This document shows, piece after piece, positions 1 through 11,770 of a stretch of DNA of 29,994 bases (positions are counted from its first letter, which is position 1; the number at the start of each line of letters is the position of its first letter). A program made the translations under genes and the position numbers. Source of the DNA: Krasilnikovozyma curviuscula (Eukaryota; Basidiomycota; Tremellomycetes; Cystofilobasidiales; Mrakiaceae); NCBI GenBank assembly GCA_014825775.1, contig MVAQ01000247.1, positions 1 to 29,994 on the forward strand, written 5' to 3'. The notes beneath the pieces are model-generated. The model saw only the letters and a program-made list of their open reading frames with translations, ran no database searches and was not told where the DNA came from.

Positions 1-586
1 CCCCCATTCACCTCTCACCTGCTTCATGCTCCCGGATTCACTTCTTTTCCCATCGCCTTCCAATTCAATCTCGCTCTGCTTTTCATTAGAAACTGACAAC
101 TTCATCCTGTACATACGGAAAGTTGTTTTACTATACACCCGAGGCCTACTCTAATCGCTTACTTTCCCAACCCACCAAGTTGATTGTTTAATATTATTCT
201 ATACACACTTTACCCCTGATCGTCACCGTCATCTCCATCGATTTGAACTCAGCGTTGTATTTCATTCACGTTTCTCTGTTGACGGTGGTCCGTGAGAAAC
301 TCTGCACAATTGAGTCAATAAACCATTCCAGGAGGGAAAGAGACGAAGTATTAGACAGTTAAGAGGTGGATCAAGCTGCTATGTTGGAAACGGAATTGAA
401 GGAGACCTACGGCGAGCGAGAACTGCCTTCAACGAAAATCAAAACAAACAAAACAAAAAAGTCAGACGTGAAAAGTCCGCGTTGAAAAGGTCTGTTTCGC
501 CGCCGCCTGGGCTCGCCAGGAGACGCAGCGCTGCCTCGCTCCCCTCTACCACACTCAATTCCACCCCAGTCACTTTAATATCCAGG
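1..586. other. Upstream region of the V-ATPase c gene, no gene seen
   Basis: No convincing coding exon is visible. The stretch is pyrimidine-rich at its left end, A-rich around 420-470, and leads into the V-ATPase subunit c start codon at 587. It probably holds that gene's promoter and 5' leader. The left edge could include the end or promoter of a neighbouring gene outside the window, but nothing shows that. Confidence 0.5.
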
Positions 587-1995
587 ATGTCTTCTGAATT
601 GTGCCCTGTCTATGCCCCATTCTTCGTAAGTCCATTCCCATTCAGCTCTGGGCATTCAGAAGGCCAATATTCGTCTGAGATCTCTTAAGACTGACTTCCC
701 ATTTTCCCGCTTGGCTTTGCTATATCCAAATATTAGGGTGCTATGGTACGTTCAGGATTGCTTAAGAGTGCTGTATAGATAAGGGACTGACTGGCTCCCA
801 TTGATTTAGGGATGCACGGCTGCTATCGTCTTCACCTGTGAGTGTCGTACCCAGATTTTAGCGAGGATGCAAGAGATTCGCTTGGTTCTGCTTATATCCC
901 CTTTCCAGCTCACCTAGAGCTATGAATCGATTTATTGATGTTCTTTTCTGTGTGTTGAAATGCCATTGGGATCACAGGTATTGGTGCTAGGTTCGTTTTT
1001 TACTATGCTCCCCTCTCCATGAGATCGTCAGATCCAGAGTTTCCCCATCACCAGCTACATCTTGCTGACTGAACTGGTTACATCTCCTTCCTATCCAATT
1101 TGTCTCCTCCTTCCTTTTTTCTTGGTCCTGGGTGCTCGATCTTCCTTAACCGCTCTTTCCACTCTTGCTCGGCTTTCACCTGCTCATCGCTCCTTCAACG
1201 CCTCCGACCATCTATCGCTCACTCCTTTGATCGGAACCACCTACCTAAAACAATGAATCTCGCCCATCAAAACTTCTCGATCTCATGCTCTCTGGAAATG
1301 TCCTCGTCACACATCCTTGTCACTATCGACGTGCTCTTCTCCAGTTACGGTACCGCCAAGTCTGGTGTCGGAATTTCAGCCATGGCTGTCCTCAGACCGG
1401 ATCTGATGATGAAGTGTGTCGTTCCAGTCATTATGGCTGGTATCATTGGTGAGTTCCAAAGCCACAGCAAGACGTTTCGCGGGTCACTGACGGCTCTACC
1501 GTCTCATGCCGAACCTTTTCTTTGAATAGCCATTTATGGTCTCGTCGTCTCCGTTTTGATCTCTGGTAATCGTAAGTGTATTCAGTTCAGCTATAGATTC
1601 CTTGAAGTAAGTAATCTTGACTAATGCCGTCCCCATTTCCCACGCGTAATTCTTCTAGTCACCTCCCCAATGCCACTCTACACTGGTTTCATCCAGCTTG
1701 GCGCTGGTCTCTCTGTTGGTTTGGCTGGTTTGGCTGCTGGATTCGCTATTGGTATCGTTGGTGACGCTGGTGTCCGAGGAACTGCCCAACAACCAAGGTT
1801 GTTCGTCGGTATGATTCTGATCTTGATTGTAAGACCTTTCGTGTTGCACCGACATCATGTTTCTTTGAATTGGAGCTGACAAAAATCATTTTTGGTGTGA
1901 TACCCTCTCAGTTCGCCGAAGTCTTGGGTCTCTACGGTCTCATTGTTGCCCTTATCCTCAACACCAGAGCTTCCGAAGGTCCAGCTTGTGCTTAA
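587..1995 (+). CDS. VMA3: V-type proton ATPase 16-kDa proteolipid subunit c
   Basis: Membrane rotor subunit of the vacuolar/endomembrane H+-ATPase (V0 sector). Eight exons: 587-625, 737-745, 810-837, 978-990, 1345-1448, 1530-1571, 1659-1828, 1912-1995; together 489 nt, 162 aa. The spliced protein starts [20 protein letters not shown] and carries the family motifs [48 protein letters not shown] and [14 protein letters not shown], i.e. four transmembrane helices in the usual duplicated arrangement. The proton-carrying glutamate is E138, in helix 4 (FAEVLG). Length and motifs are typical of the family. Oddities: a 9-nt microexon coding GAM, a 13-nt exon, and a 354-nt intron (991-1344) with donor GTTCGT. 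Paralogues c' (Vma11) and c'' (Vma16) exist in fungi; the sequence fits c best, but c' cannot be fully excluded by eye. Confidence 0.95.
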
Positions 1996-2913
1996 TCTAA
2001 AGACAGGTCATCGGTCTCAACCTGTCCAAACCCTCTGCCTCACCACCCACTTATCTGGCCCTCCAGCCTGTCACTGCTTTGGAGGCTGGTCAAAATCACC
2101 ACGTACCAATTGTTCCTCTATTAGAATTTCCACAGCTACCTCCCACCTCACCTAAAATCCCCAATGCAATCCCTTCGTAAAACAATAACAAAGCTTGTCG
2201 TAGTAGGATGAAGTAATGTATTGACGAGGGACTACTACTTTTTCGTCTTGGATGCATCGCGATGGTTTGATTTGTCTGGCAGCACGACGAGGGCGCAAGT
2301 GGCCGTTACTGATCACTATAGGTCGTTGCTAGTAAAAGTCTTGGAGGATTCATATGTCGTTTTGGGAGATGATAACTATCATTAACGTCCGATTGGAACA
2401 GGAGGGCATCAACGCGTGGTAAAGGAACCTCGCGACGAATAACCTACCCACTGTTTGGATGGTCAAGTATTTTTGACTAAGCTGAGATCTTCACAGATGA
2501 ACTTCATCTTTGTATTGAATTATGTAGAACAATGGGGATATAAAAGCTAACTTCGACCTGAAGGAACTGGACTAGAACTGCCGGTCCCTACTCTGCTGCT
2601 GACTATCATAGTTGGTTACCACATACTCTTTTGTTGCTGTAAACCTACCTACAGCCTAGGTGTTCAACGTCTAAACCTCGAGGAAGGTTGGTGCGGTCCA
2701 ACTGCTGTAACAAATAACTCTTGGACCTGACTGTCTTCAGTAGGTTGTTCAAATTGCGATCCTGTGACAGGCAACTGGAGATAGGAAGAGACTACTTTAA
2801 TTCTTTTCTTCATGCTAACTCCTTTCTGAGACAGTGAGTGTCCTGGACTTTACCCAGTGTTGCAGTCAGTCAATCGACCTAACACTCTGCAGTGCCTCCT
2901 GGCAGCAAACACC
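1996..2913. other. Intergenic region with a candidate TATA element, no gene seen
   Basis: This 0.9-kb stretch lies between the V-ATPase c stop and the F-box-like start. It should hold the 3' UTR of the first gene and the promoter and leader of the second. I see no coding exon with family resemblance. A TATA-like GATATAAAAG lies at 2537-2546, about 370 nt before the F-box-like start codon, so that gene may have a long or spliced leader. Confidence 0.5.
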
Positions 2914-4488
2914 ATGTCTGCCACCCCTAGGTCTCTCGACTCGCTACCCCATCTCATCATCTACGAGATCGTTTGCTATCTGGACTGCGACGAAGGGAAT
3001 CGGGAGAGCCTCTGTAACTTTTCGCTCTGTTCCAGCATCATTCGAGCGGTCGCTTTGGGTGCCATCTTTCACGACTTGTACCTGTATTTCCCGGATTATG
3101 AGGGCATCAACTTGAAGCTACACGAGATTGAGGCATATGGAAAAGAGTTCATCAAGTTTTTGGAATCAAACAAGGAGATAGCGCCGTGTCTTCGGTATGT
3201 CTAGACTCCTACTACCTTAAGAGACTGTAACTAATATTTGCAACCGCATTTAAAGTGTTATCGACTTCAATACCATTGAGAACATGCTTCCGTATGGGAA
3301 GATCACGGATACAAAGTTCTCGCTCATCGATATCATGCATAACCTCCCCAATCTACGAGAGCTCTACTGGCCAGGCAACTGCATCGTAACCAACCGGATC
3401 ATTGAAGCTGTGGAATCTCATCCTTCGCTGGAGAGGATTATGCTGCCGTCGAGTGATGCATTAGAAGACATCGATCTGCGCACTACCTCTAAGTCCTTCG
3501 TCTCCAAACTATCAGTTGAACGCTTCGACGGGCTGGATGAAGCACTCCTGGAACTATCTGGTCTCTCGATCGATCTTCTCAATCTTGACGACATGGACCT
3601 CGGCTTTGCCGAAGAACAGGTCACAATAGCAGAAGCGTTGACGTCAGAGTCCACACCTTTCGGCACCATCCAAGAGGTGATCGTACCAGCTGAGATCTTC
3701 GAACACTTTCAAGCGGTTTCGCCAAAATGGATCATCCAACACCCTAATCTTACCAAAATCCACATCTCCAAAGTCAACGAAGCCGATGGTTGGGAAAACA
3801 TCATCAAGAGCACCACTCCAGAACTACTCACGATCCTCACCAGCCTCGACAACATCTCACCTCCGCCGCATAATCTCGTCGCATTCACCCAAGTGTCGAT
3901 AGAGAGATCAGAAAATAGCATGGTAGAAGATGACGAAGGAATAAATAGGGAAAGAGTCGGAGCCTGGGTTGTACATGATCTCGTCATGACCTCTCCAGCT
4001 TGGACGGCTGCCGTGGTCAAATCGCTTGCTGATGTTGCTCCTGGTCTACCTTCTCTTGCCTTTGGGGGACTCTGCGCTATACCACATGGTGGTTGGGTGA
4101 GTATCTTCTGAAGGCTCGTTAGTTCAACGCCCCACTGATGGTTTGTGACTTGCAGACGGAAGAATCAAGAAGGGCTGAGTCCTCGCAGTACCTCACTCAG
4201 ATCCGGAGGTTCAAATCGTTAGAAAGGGTCATGCTTCCAAGTACAATGTTAATTCCAAAAGTGGTCAATATTGATGCTGAAAAGGAAAGCTATTCAGTGG
4301 TGTCAGAAGCGTGTCTTGCCTTTGCCAAAGAATTTCCGAATCTTTCGTCAATGGGAGTGTCGTTTTTCAACCCTGAGGACTCGGTCAATATCATTCTTGT
4401 GACGTTTGATAGAGATGAAGATGGGAACACTGTCATTGCGTCGACTCGACATATTGGAGGAGAAGTTGACTTGGAGCTACCGCCATAG
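2914..4488 (+). CDS. F-box-like domain protein
   Basis: Three exons: 2914-3194, 3256-4096, 4156-4488; 484 aa. The start ATG sits in a good context (CACCATGTC). Residues about 7-50 (SLDSLPHLIIYEIVCYLD onward) look like an F-box: the LP..I..I...L pattern that binds Skp1. F-box proteins choose substrates for SCF ubiquitin ligases; that role here is inference. The rest has scattered leucine-rich stretches (for example NLPNLRELYWPG and SHPSLERIMLP) that could form irregular LRR-type repeats, a common F-box partner fold. Introns use GTATGT and GTGAGT donors, with a CTAAT branch-like site in the first. I recognise no orthologue outside yeasts of this kind; such F-box-like families are often lineage-expanded. 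The gene model is firm, the function is not. Confidence 0.75.
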
Positions 4489-5344
4489 AACATCTAATGT
4501 AACATCTGTCATCATTTTTATCCTTTCGTAACACGCTGTACTACCTCTGGGCCCACCTCCCAGAGAGTAAATTCTCAAAGTAGCTCATTTCATTGAACAG
4601 AGTGTTTGAGACAGCAGATTTGGAACATTAGATACAGGGCCATCGAGACGGTTGCTCCAGTCATCCCAACTGCAGACACATCCTTAAAAACAACACAAGA
4701 TGAAACTGAAAGGTAGCTGCTTCTTGGGCTATCTCTACAGGTTTACCCACTCCAACAGATACAACTTCCATTCATCTCTGAAATGGATGAACCTCAACTT
4801 TTCATTCCAAGCTTGCATTCAGTCGACCTACAATAGTATCCCATAGCTTTCAGCTTTTCCATCTCACCTCGCTGCAAATTATGCGCACTCAATCTGTTCC
4901 CTCGACAGTCATTGACATCGCAGCAGGGTTAAATTAAGGACCCCAGCATCAACAAGGGTGAGGGAGTTTGGCTGCCTTGATGAATGACCTAAATCAATGT
5001 CTAACTTGTGGCTCGGTAACGGTTGTAACATCTCGTAATGTACTTTGGGGACGTCAGAGGATGTTGTGTTGTTGTTATCACGGTGCGCAATATCCGGAAT
5101 GGGATTTTTACCAAAAGAGTGCACGTTTTCCGTAAAAAGCCCTATCCTTTTTGATACTGTAACGTTATCTGCGACGGTTTCGATGTTGAGTTCTGTGTAA
5201 AAAGTGCGCCTCGTTTTGTGCTGGCACAGGCGCCGAGCTCGAACGAACCACAACCTAAATAGACTCCAGCACTATTGGCACTCTTCAAATCTTCCTGGCT
5301 CTTCAGCCCAGCCAATGGGATTGGATGGAAATTGAGCAACTAGG
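4489..5344. other. Upstream region of IRE1, no gene seen
   Basis: This 0.86-kb interval separates the F-box-like gene from IRE1. No exon is supported. It contains an ACGTCA core (GACGTCA at 5050-5056), a bZIP-type half-site about 290 nt before the IRE1 start codon. That could be a binding site for the UPR bZIP factor, but a single short match proves nothing. Confidence 0.45.
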
Positions 5345-8300
5345 ATGAATCTACGACAGAATGTGCTGCTTGGCTTCCTCGTCGTTGTCCTCACTTGCGG
5401 TGTGTCCATTGTCAAATGCGAGCCAGCACCGCCAGGGCCTTTCATCTCAGCAGCAGTAGCAATCTCATCACCAGATGTATCCACCAACAATTCCCCTCAC
5501 TCGAACGATCTCTCTTTGTTGCTTCCAGGATCAGTAAAGGAGGACGAAGTCTCTCAGGACCTGCTCGCTAGCACAGGTGGACGACTAACTAGGGATGCCA
5601 TTACAGTCAACCCCACATTACTGGTCCTTGGAATAGACGGGACAATCCAAGCTTTGAACAGGGATGATGGGACGCCTCTTTGGCGGACCAGGAAGAGTGT
5701 GGGTGAGGGTAGCGTCGTTGGAGGAGGAGACGATGAGACAGAAGAGCACCATTTTGATCTAGATGGTGAGGATGACGACCTCAAAAGTGCAACATACATC
5801 CTTTCGCCCTCTTCTGGAGAGCTTTGGGTCCATTATCCACCTTCTTCTCCGCAACATCAGCCAAAACTCGAACGCCTTCCTCTCACTCTTCCCGACATTG
5901 TCATTCAATCTTTCAGTCCTGAAAGAGCCCGAAGAGTCCAACTCAGCTCGAGTGACAATGTTTTCTTTACGGGAAAGATAGAGGAAACCGTCTTCGGAAT
6001 TAATTTGGAGGATGGGAAGATCATTGGCGAATTCGGTGACAAAAAGCCAGGTGCTGGTGACAACAAGAAGTCGGTGAGGAGGGCAACGGTTGGAGATATG
6101 AGCGAAGAAGAAGCTGCTACTCAGAGAATGCTTGATGAGTTGGAAGGGCTAGGCAGCAGCCAAAGAAGGAAGGCTAGGAAGAAGAGGCGGAGACCAACAG
6201 ACGATGAAGACGAGGACGAGGATGATGGCGGGGAATGTCCAGAGGATTTGCTTTATATCCTTCGAACAGGTGTGTCTTGGCTTACTCTCTCATTCCTTGG
6301 TAATCTCTGTCTGACCGACCTCATGCTACAGACTACGTCCTCACCATTCACACGCTTCCCAGCGCTGGCTCGTACTCTCGCCGACCCAAAAGAAAGATCT
6401 TACGGTATAGCTCCTTCACTCCACCCGTTCATCCACCTCAGGGCTTTACTGAGGTCTGGGACGACCTCGATGGAAATGGTGAGAAGTTTCATGTCATCAA
6501 CGTCGACAAGCCGGACCCCACTCTCAGAGATGGTGGTGGAATCTTCTGTTTGGATAAGAATTCTCCAAGAGATCCTCTGTGGCTGGTATGGCTATCGTCA
6601 AAAGCTGGACCAGAGTTCACCCCGTGAGTGTCAATCCACTTCCGACGGGAATATCAATCCTGACCTTCAATTTCACTTCATCAGTGTTAAGGTCTTTGAT
6701 GTTCTTCATATCCCCAACCCATCATCTCCACCTTTTATTCATCCTCAGCCATGGCCTACCGATCTCCTAGGACTAGTCCCATCTCGAACCAAATCCTCCG
6801 ATGACTTGACACTGGCGTTCGTCGACACTGTCCCACCATCTCCAAGGCAGAAATCCACAAAAAAAGGTGCTTTGTGGATCATGTCAGCAGACCAGTACCC
6901 GTTCTTGTCACTCCTGTCAAGAAGCAGGTCTTCTGAACCTGGCTCAGTTATTGGATGGTATGAAGTAGCACCTCCGCCTCCTCTGTCGCTCCCATCGACA
7001 CCCAAGGGTCCTCTAGAGATTGGGCCAGGATCAAATAAAGATTCTAGTAACGAGACGTCTGCACCTGGAAGTCCTGGTAATCAAAGCACGCCAACTTTGC
7101 TCCCTGGGCACCTAGGCGGTTTACTTTCCTTGACTAGTGGTCCTGGAATCTCAGCTTGGATCGCTCTCTGTGCGCTGAGTATAACAGCAGCTTGGTGGAA
7201 GCTGAAATCGTCAGCAAGTTCCACGACAACTATGTCACCAATCCAAATTTCAAACTTCAAACGACGAAAATCCGATCTAGAAGCAGAAAAACTACGAATT
7301 ACAAAAGAAGAAGAACAAATGTATCCACCGAAACAGACTACATCTTCAATACTATCGTCGATAGGAGATAAACCACTTCCGTCACTTCCTTCCGTTGAGG
7401 ATGGAGAAGACGACGACGGACCTGACGGCGTTGCTAGCGGAAGGAAGAAAAAGCGACGGCCGAAGAACAGAGGAAAGAACAAGAAAGGTAAACAGGACGA
7501 TGAAGAAGAAGACTCGGAACTCATCTTTGTTGAGACGGGGCCGAATGGGGTAGAGATTGAGAAAAAGAAGCTGACAAAAGTTGGCGGTTCGGGATTGTGC
7601 GTCAGTGAGGAGCTTCTCGGTGTTGGAAGGTGAGCATTCCAGAGTAAACCGTTATCAGTCCAGATTCTGAGGTCATTTAAATTTGTCCTGCAGTCACGGT
7701 ACGATGGTATTTAGTGGAACCTGGCAGTCGCGTCCTGTTGCTGTCAAGCGTCTGCTTCGACACTTCACCACGATAGCGTCGCACGAAATATCGCTCCTTC
7801 AGAGCACCGACATGCACCCGAACGTTGTACGCTACTTCTGTCAGGAAAAGCACGACAACTGGCTGTACATCGCCATCCAGCTTTGTCCTGCCAGTCTGGC
7901 GGACGTGATTGAGAAGCCGGCAGAGGAAGGGATGCAGGAGCTTGCTGGCATGTTTGAGCCCAAGAGGGCAATAAGAGATATTGCAAGGGGTATCAAGTTT
8001 TTACATGGTCTTGGGATTGTGCATAGAGATATTAAACCCCAGTCAGTCCTTTCTTTCCTTGGAATATCTGAAGGGAGCCTTCCTGACGACTTTGTAAATG
8101 CCTTCTCAGAAATATACTGGTCACTCAAGACCACGGTAGCCTTAAGATGTTGATCTCTGATTTTGGTCTCGCCAAACGAATCCAACCCGATCAGTCCTCG
8201 TTCGGCGCAACGACGCATGCTGGAGGAGGTGCTGGCTCGCCTGGATGGAGAGCTCCCGAAGTTCTCCTTGGACATATCAAGATTGATGCTCCTCTGCAGG

Positions 8301-9352
8301 AATCAACCGAGTCAAGTACAAACGACAGTGAAGGAGGTATCGTTATGGTTATGTCGCCGTCGAAGGACGACGACGTCAAGAAGGTAGGGACTGCTAGGAT
8401 GACCAGGGCGGTCGATATCTTCTCTTTCGGCTGCCTGGCGTACTGGATTTTGACGAGCGGTTCTCACCCATTGTAAGTCAATACCTTGTTGACTGCGTCA
8501 CTTTGTTTAGTTTGCTGAAGGGTACTCTGTCATTTGTTTGGTAGCGGTGAACGATATGAGCGTGAAGGCAACATTTGCCATGGAAAATACTCTCTCTCAT
8601 CTCTTGACCCTCTGGGAGAGGAAGGACAAGAGGCCGCTGATTTAGTCTCTGGCATGATCTCCCATGAAGGCAAAGACAGGCCCATCATGAACGACATCAT
8701 CATCCACCCGTACTTTTGGGACGCGGCGCGGCGCCTTGCGTTCCTCCAAGACGCATCTGATCGTCAGTACTCCTTCTTCGTTTCTACCATTTGAGTTGGA
8801 ATTTTAACCCTCGTCCGGTGATACTTTAAAATTATGGCAGGTTTCGAAATCCTGGAACGCACCCCACCCGACCCTACACTAGTGATACTCGAAGCGCGCG
8901 CCAGAGAGGTCGTCAGCAGCGACTGGATCGCCAAGCTAGACAAAACGTTTGTTGAAAACCTAGGAAAGTACCGAAAGGTGAGTGCTAATTTTTATGTTGG
9001 TAGGAGGAAATTCGTTTGGCTTGCTGATTGTTAACTTGCGATTTGTAGTACGACGTGACATCAGTTCGAGACCTTCTTCGAGCGCTTCGAAACAAGAAGC
9101 ACCATTACCAGGTACGCGATATCCTATATCCCTGCTGTCTATTTGTCCTGTTTATACTGACGATGCTAGGATTGTCTGTAGGACCTGCCGCCCAACGCAC
9201 GAAAAGCAATGGGCGCAATCCCCTCAGGGTTTCTAGCGTACTTCACCCGGCGATTCCCGAAGCTGTTCTTACATGTATATGGAGTGGTGAGGGATGGAAG
9301 GTTTAGGAACGAGCAGGAGTTCAAGGGATATTTTACCGTTGAGGATACTTAG
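5345..9352 (+). CDS. IRE1: Unfolded-protein-response sensor kinase/endoribonuclease Ire1
   Basis: ER membrane sensor that oligomerises on unfolded protein and cuts the mRNA of the UPR bZIP factor. Nine exons: 5345-6269, 6332-6623, 6685-7629, 7694-8041, 8110-8472, 8545-8762, 8841-8977, 9049-9111, 9182-9352; 1153 aa. A signal peptide (residues 1-25) is followed by a luminal PQQ-like sensor domain (motif GIDGTIQALNRDDGTPLW). A transmembrane segment lies near 558-578 (GISAWIALCALSITAAWW), then a long acidic/basic linker. The kinase shows VAVK (K739), HRDIKPQN (HRD 831-833) and DFG (854-856), with an insert after APE. The C-terminal KEN RNase domain keeps the catalytic set Y1077, R1090, N1091, H1095 in VRDLLRALRNKKHHY. 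All kinase and RNase residues look intact, so the enzyme should be active. Downstream it converges on the acetyltransferase-like gene with about 200 nt between stops. Confidence 0.96.
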
Positions 9353-9553
9353 ATGTTCGTATTTTGTGTAGCGCTATTTTGTATTATTATCTCATAATTA
9401 TTTTCTTGGAAGCGACTTTGTTACCTTGCACGGCTTCCCATCCCTATTGCTACTAGGTTCTTTTATACTCTGTACGCTCGGAGGAAGCGAAAAAAGCTTA
9501 TACACAAGAAGCATAGCAATGATCCGTTTCGGTAGTTGTTTTCAAGCGATTCC

Positions 9554-11176
9554 CTAATATACACCGACGAATAGTGACTCGACAGCTTTCCTGAAAACTC
9601 TCCTCACACCATCAACCTCGCTCTCTTCAACCCTTCCTTTCTCGAATCCCCAGCACAACATCATCCCACCTTCTGGAGTTGCTACGACCCGGACATCCAC
9701 AACCGACGCAAGTGGGCTCGTACTCGTCGAAAACAAGGCTGACTCGACACTCCATGAACTTGTCTGCGCTGGGTTCCACAAGCCCAGGTTGGAGATTTCG
9801 GTCGAGGAGGTGATGGAGGTTGCGCTGCCGGCGACGGAGACCTGCGACCGGATCAACGCATCCATCTTGGTGTTGTGCTTGAAGGCGGTGTATTTTTGGG
9901 GCACGACACCGACACCGAGGAGAGACAGAGCACCAAGCCAGAAGCGCCCTTCTTGGCGAACGTCCTGTCCGAGGCGCGCGGTGAGTTGTTGAGCCATCTC
10001 CAGCACTGGCGAGGTCTCTGTGTTGGTGGGAAGGGATGAGGGAAGTATATTGAATGCTGAGGGTGGAAGAGGGACGAATTCGTGACGGACAGCGCTCGTG
10101 TAGCTCCCACTGATGCACGTTGGGGAGAGAGCGTGTTGGCGGAGGGAGATGGGCACGTTGACCTTCATCCTCGTTGCCCTCGTTTCGGGTATGGCAGTCC
10201 ACAGGGCAAACGTTTGGAGCGCGCAGATGAGGGACGTGGGCGAGACATTGTGGTGCTTTGTGAACTGCTTCAACGCTGCGTATTGCGGTGGGGTGAGATG
10301 GTGTAATCGGACGAGCGTCTCTGGGAAAGGGTAAGTGTCTTGTTTGAGCGACAGATCGCATTTCTTGCCCGTCCAGAAATCGTTCTTGAGCCCCAGCCAA
10401 CGGGATAGCCACGCCGGAAACACCCACTCGCTCAGCACTGTTGGGAGGATGAACGAGATCGGTGGGGCAATCTGGGCCAGCTTCTCGATCGGCTGAGGCA
10501 GCGACTCGGTGTGGGGTGGATTGGCGAAGAAGTTTGATGGCGAGGGTGACGTTGGTGCTGTTGTTGCGGAATGTAGAGAGGCAAGGAGGGCGTCGTGGAA
10601 GATTGAGGAGGAGATGCCGTCGCCCAGGACGTGGTGGTAGGTGAACAAGATGGTTACTCTGCTCAAGTCGCCTACATATGAGACGACGGTGACGCTCCAC
10701 AGCAACGAGTCAGATGAGTCCGTGTCGTACTGCACCTGGTCCAACCGCGAGATGAGCGACTCGAGCTCAGTCGGAGCTTCACCATCGCCGCCATTGACAC
10801 CATACACATCGCCGTCAAACTCTACAAACTGGACGAGTTTCTCAATATCGATCGGTCCAGGAATATGAAACCACCAAGGCTCAGCCTCAGTGGTGCCTCT
10901 GATGGCACACGAGAGTAGTGGGTGTTGTGAGGATTCGAGCAAGTTGACGAGCGCGAGCTTGATGATGCTGTGAAGGGAGGCCGGAGGGAGAGTAGAAGGG
11001 ATGCGGTAGTTTGCCCCTCCCACACAGGAGCCGTAGAGTCCCAGGTGGTTCCGGTCGAGGAGCCAGCGCTCTGCCCATAAGGAATAATCTCAGAGACGCG
11101 TCCACTCAACCAACGAAAACAGAGACAGAGACAGACCCAAACTGCCAAGCTTGTTATCGACTGTTTCTTTCTCCAT
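9554..11176 (-). CDS. Alcohol O-acetyltransferase-like (AATase/condensation fold) protein
   Basis: Two exons on the minus strand: 11176-11137 and 11070-9554; 518 aa. The first exon is only 40 nt. Joining it across a 66-nt intron (donor GTCTGT, acceptor GCAG) gives LGSLERWLLDRNHLGLYG, which matches the characteristic N terminus of alcohol acetyltransferases (LG.LER......LG.Y). Without this join the upstream frame hits a stop. The active-site motif HHVLGDG (H159, H160, D164) is the HHxxxDG of the BAHD/condensation/AATase superfamily. These enzymes move an acetyl group from acetyl-CoA to an alcohol or related acceptor; the substrate here is unknown. No signal peptide is evident. It is head-to-head with tubulin cofactor C (0.6 kb apart). 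No biosynthetic neighbours are present, so a cluster role is unlikely. Confidence 0.85.
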
Positions 11177-11770
11177 CTTCTTTTACACCTCTGAAGTGAG
11201 CGACAGTAGCGAACCCTTAGGCCCCTGGAGAAACGGCGATCCATATCCCGCTTTATCGAACGACTTTTGTGTGTGTGTGTGGCTCTGATTCAGCTAGAAA
11301 CACCTCCATCCGCCGAGCGCCACTTTCCGCAACACGAATTCTGCTGCACCGATATGAAAGTGAACGAAATTGCAAAAATGTCCTCTCGATGTGAGAAAGG
11401 AAGCAGCAGCAACAAAGTCAGCCGCGACTGACGCGTCCGACAAAGCGCTCAGTACAACGAGTCTCAGTATTTTTTTCCATCAGCCTGCCAATGTTTGCGA
11501 CATATCTAACCCTTTGATTCTCACTGACTTCCCAAATCATGATCTACTGGAAAAGAAATCGTTTTCTAGCTGTATCCATAGGCGAATTCGTGCGCCACCA
11601 GAGTCGAGCAAGCTGCGCTCGAACCAAATCCCTTCATTCCTAAAACTGAACTCATCACTCAAGCTTTGAAGACCCAGTAGGGATCCCTCCGAATTTCACC
11701 AACCTACCAGCAAACTATCCATCTTGTCTTTTTATTCTCCTGAATAAAAACCCTTGGGAGCCTGTAAGGC
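11177..11770. promoter_or_regulatory. Divergent promoter region
   Basis: Bidirectional interval between the acetyltransferase-like gene (-) and tubulin cofactor C (+). It contains a short GT-repeat at about 11267-11282 and a C/T-rich stretch near 11500-11770 typical of a leader. No coding exon is supported and no specific operator can be named. Confidence 0.5.

Noticed and set aside
4909..5253. Minus-strand 114-codon ORF upstream of IRE1
   Set aside because: No domain, no signal peptide, no plausible partner exon; expected by chance in this length.
9627..10700. Long minus-strand ORF of 357 codons in another frame
   Set aside because: It overlaps the acetyltransferase-like gene in a shifted frame and has a low-complexity Arg/His/Pro-rich product; the real frame carries HHVLGDG.
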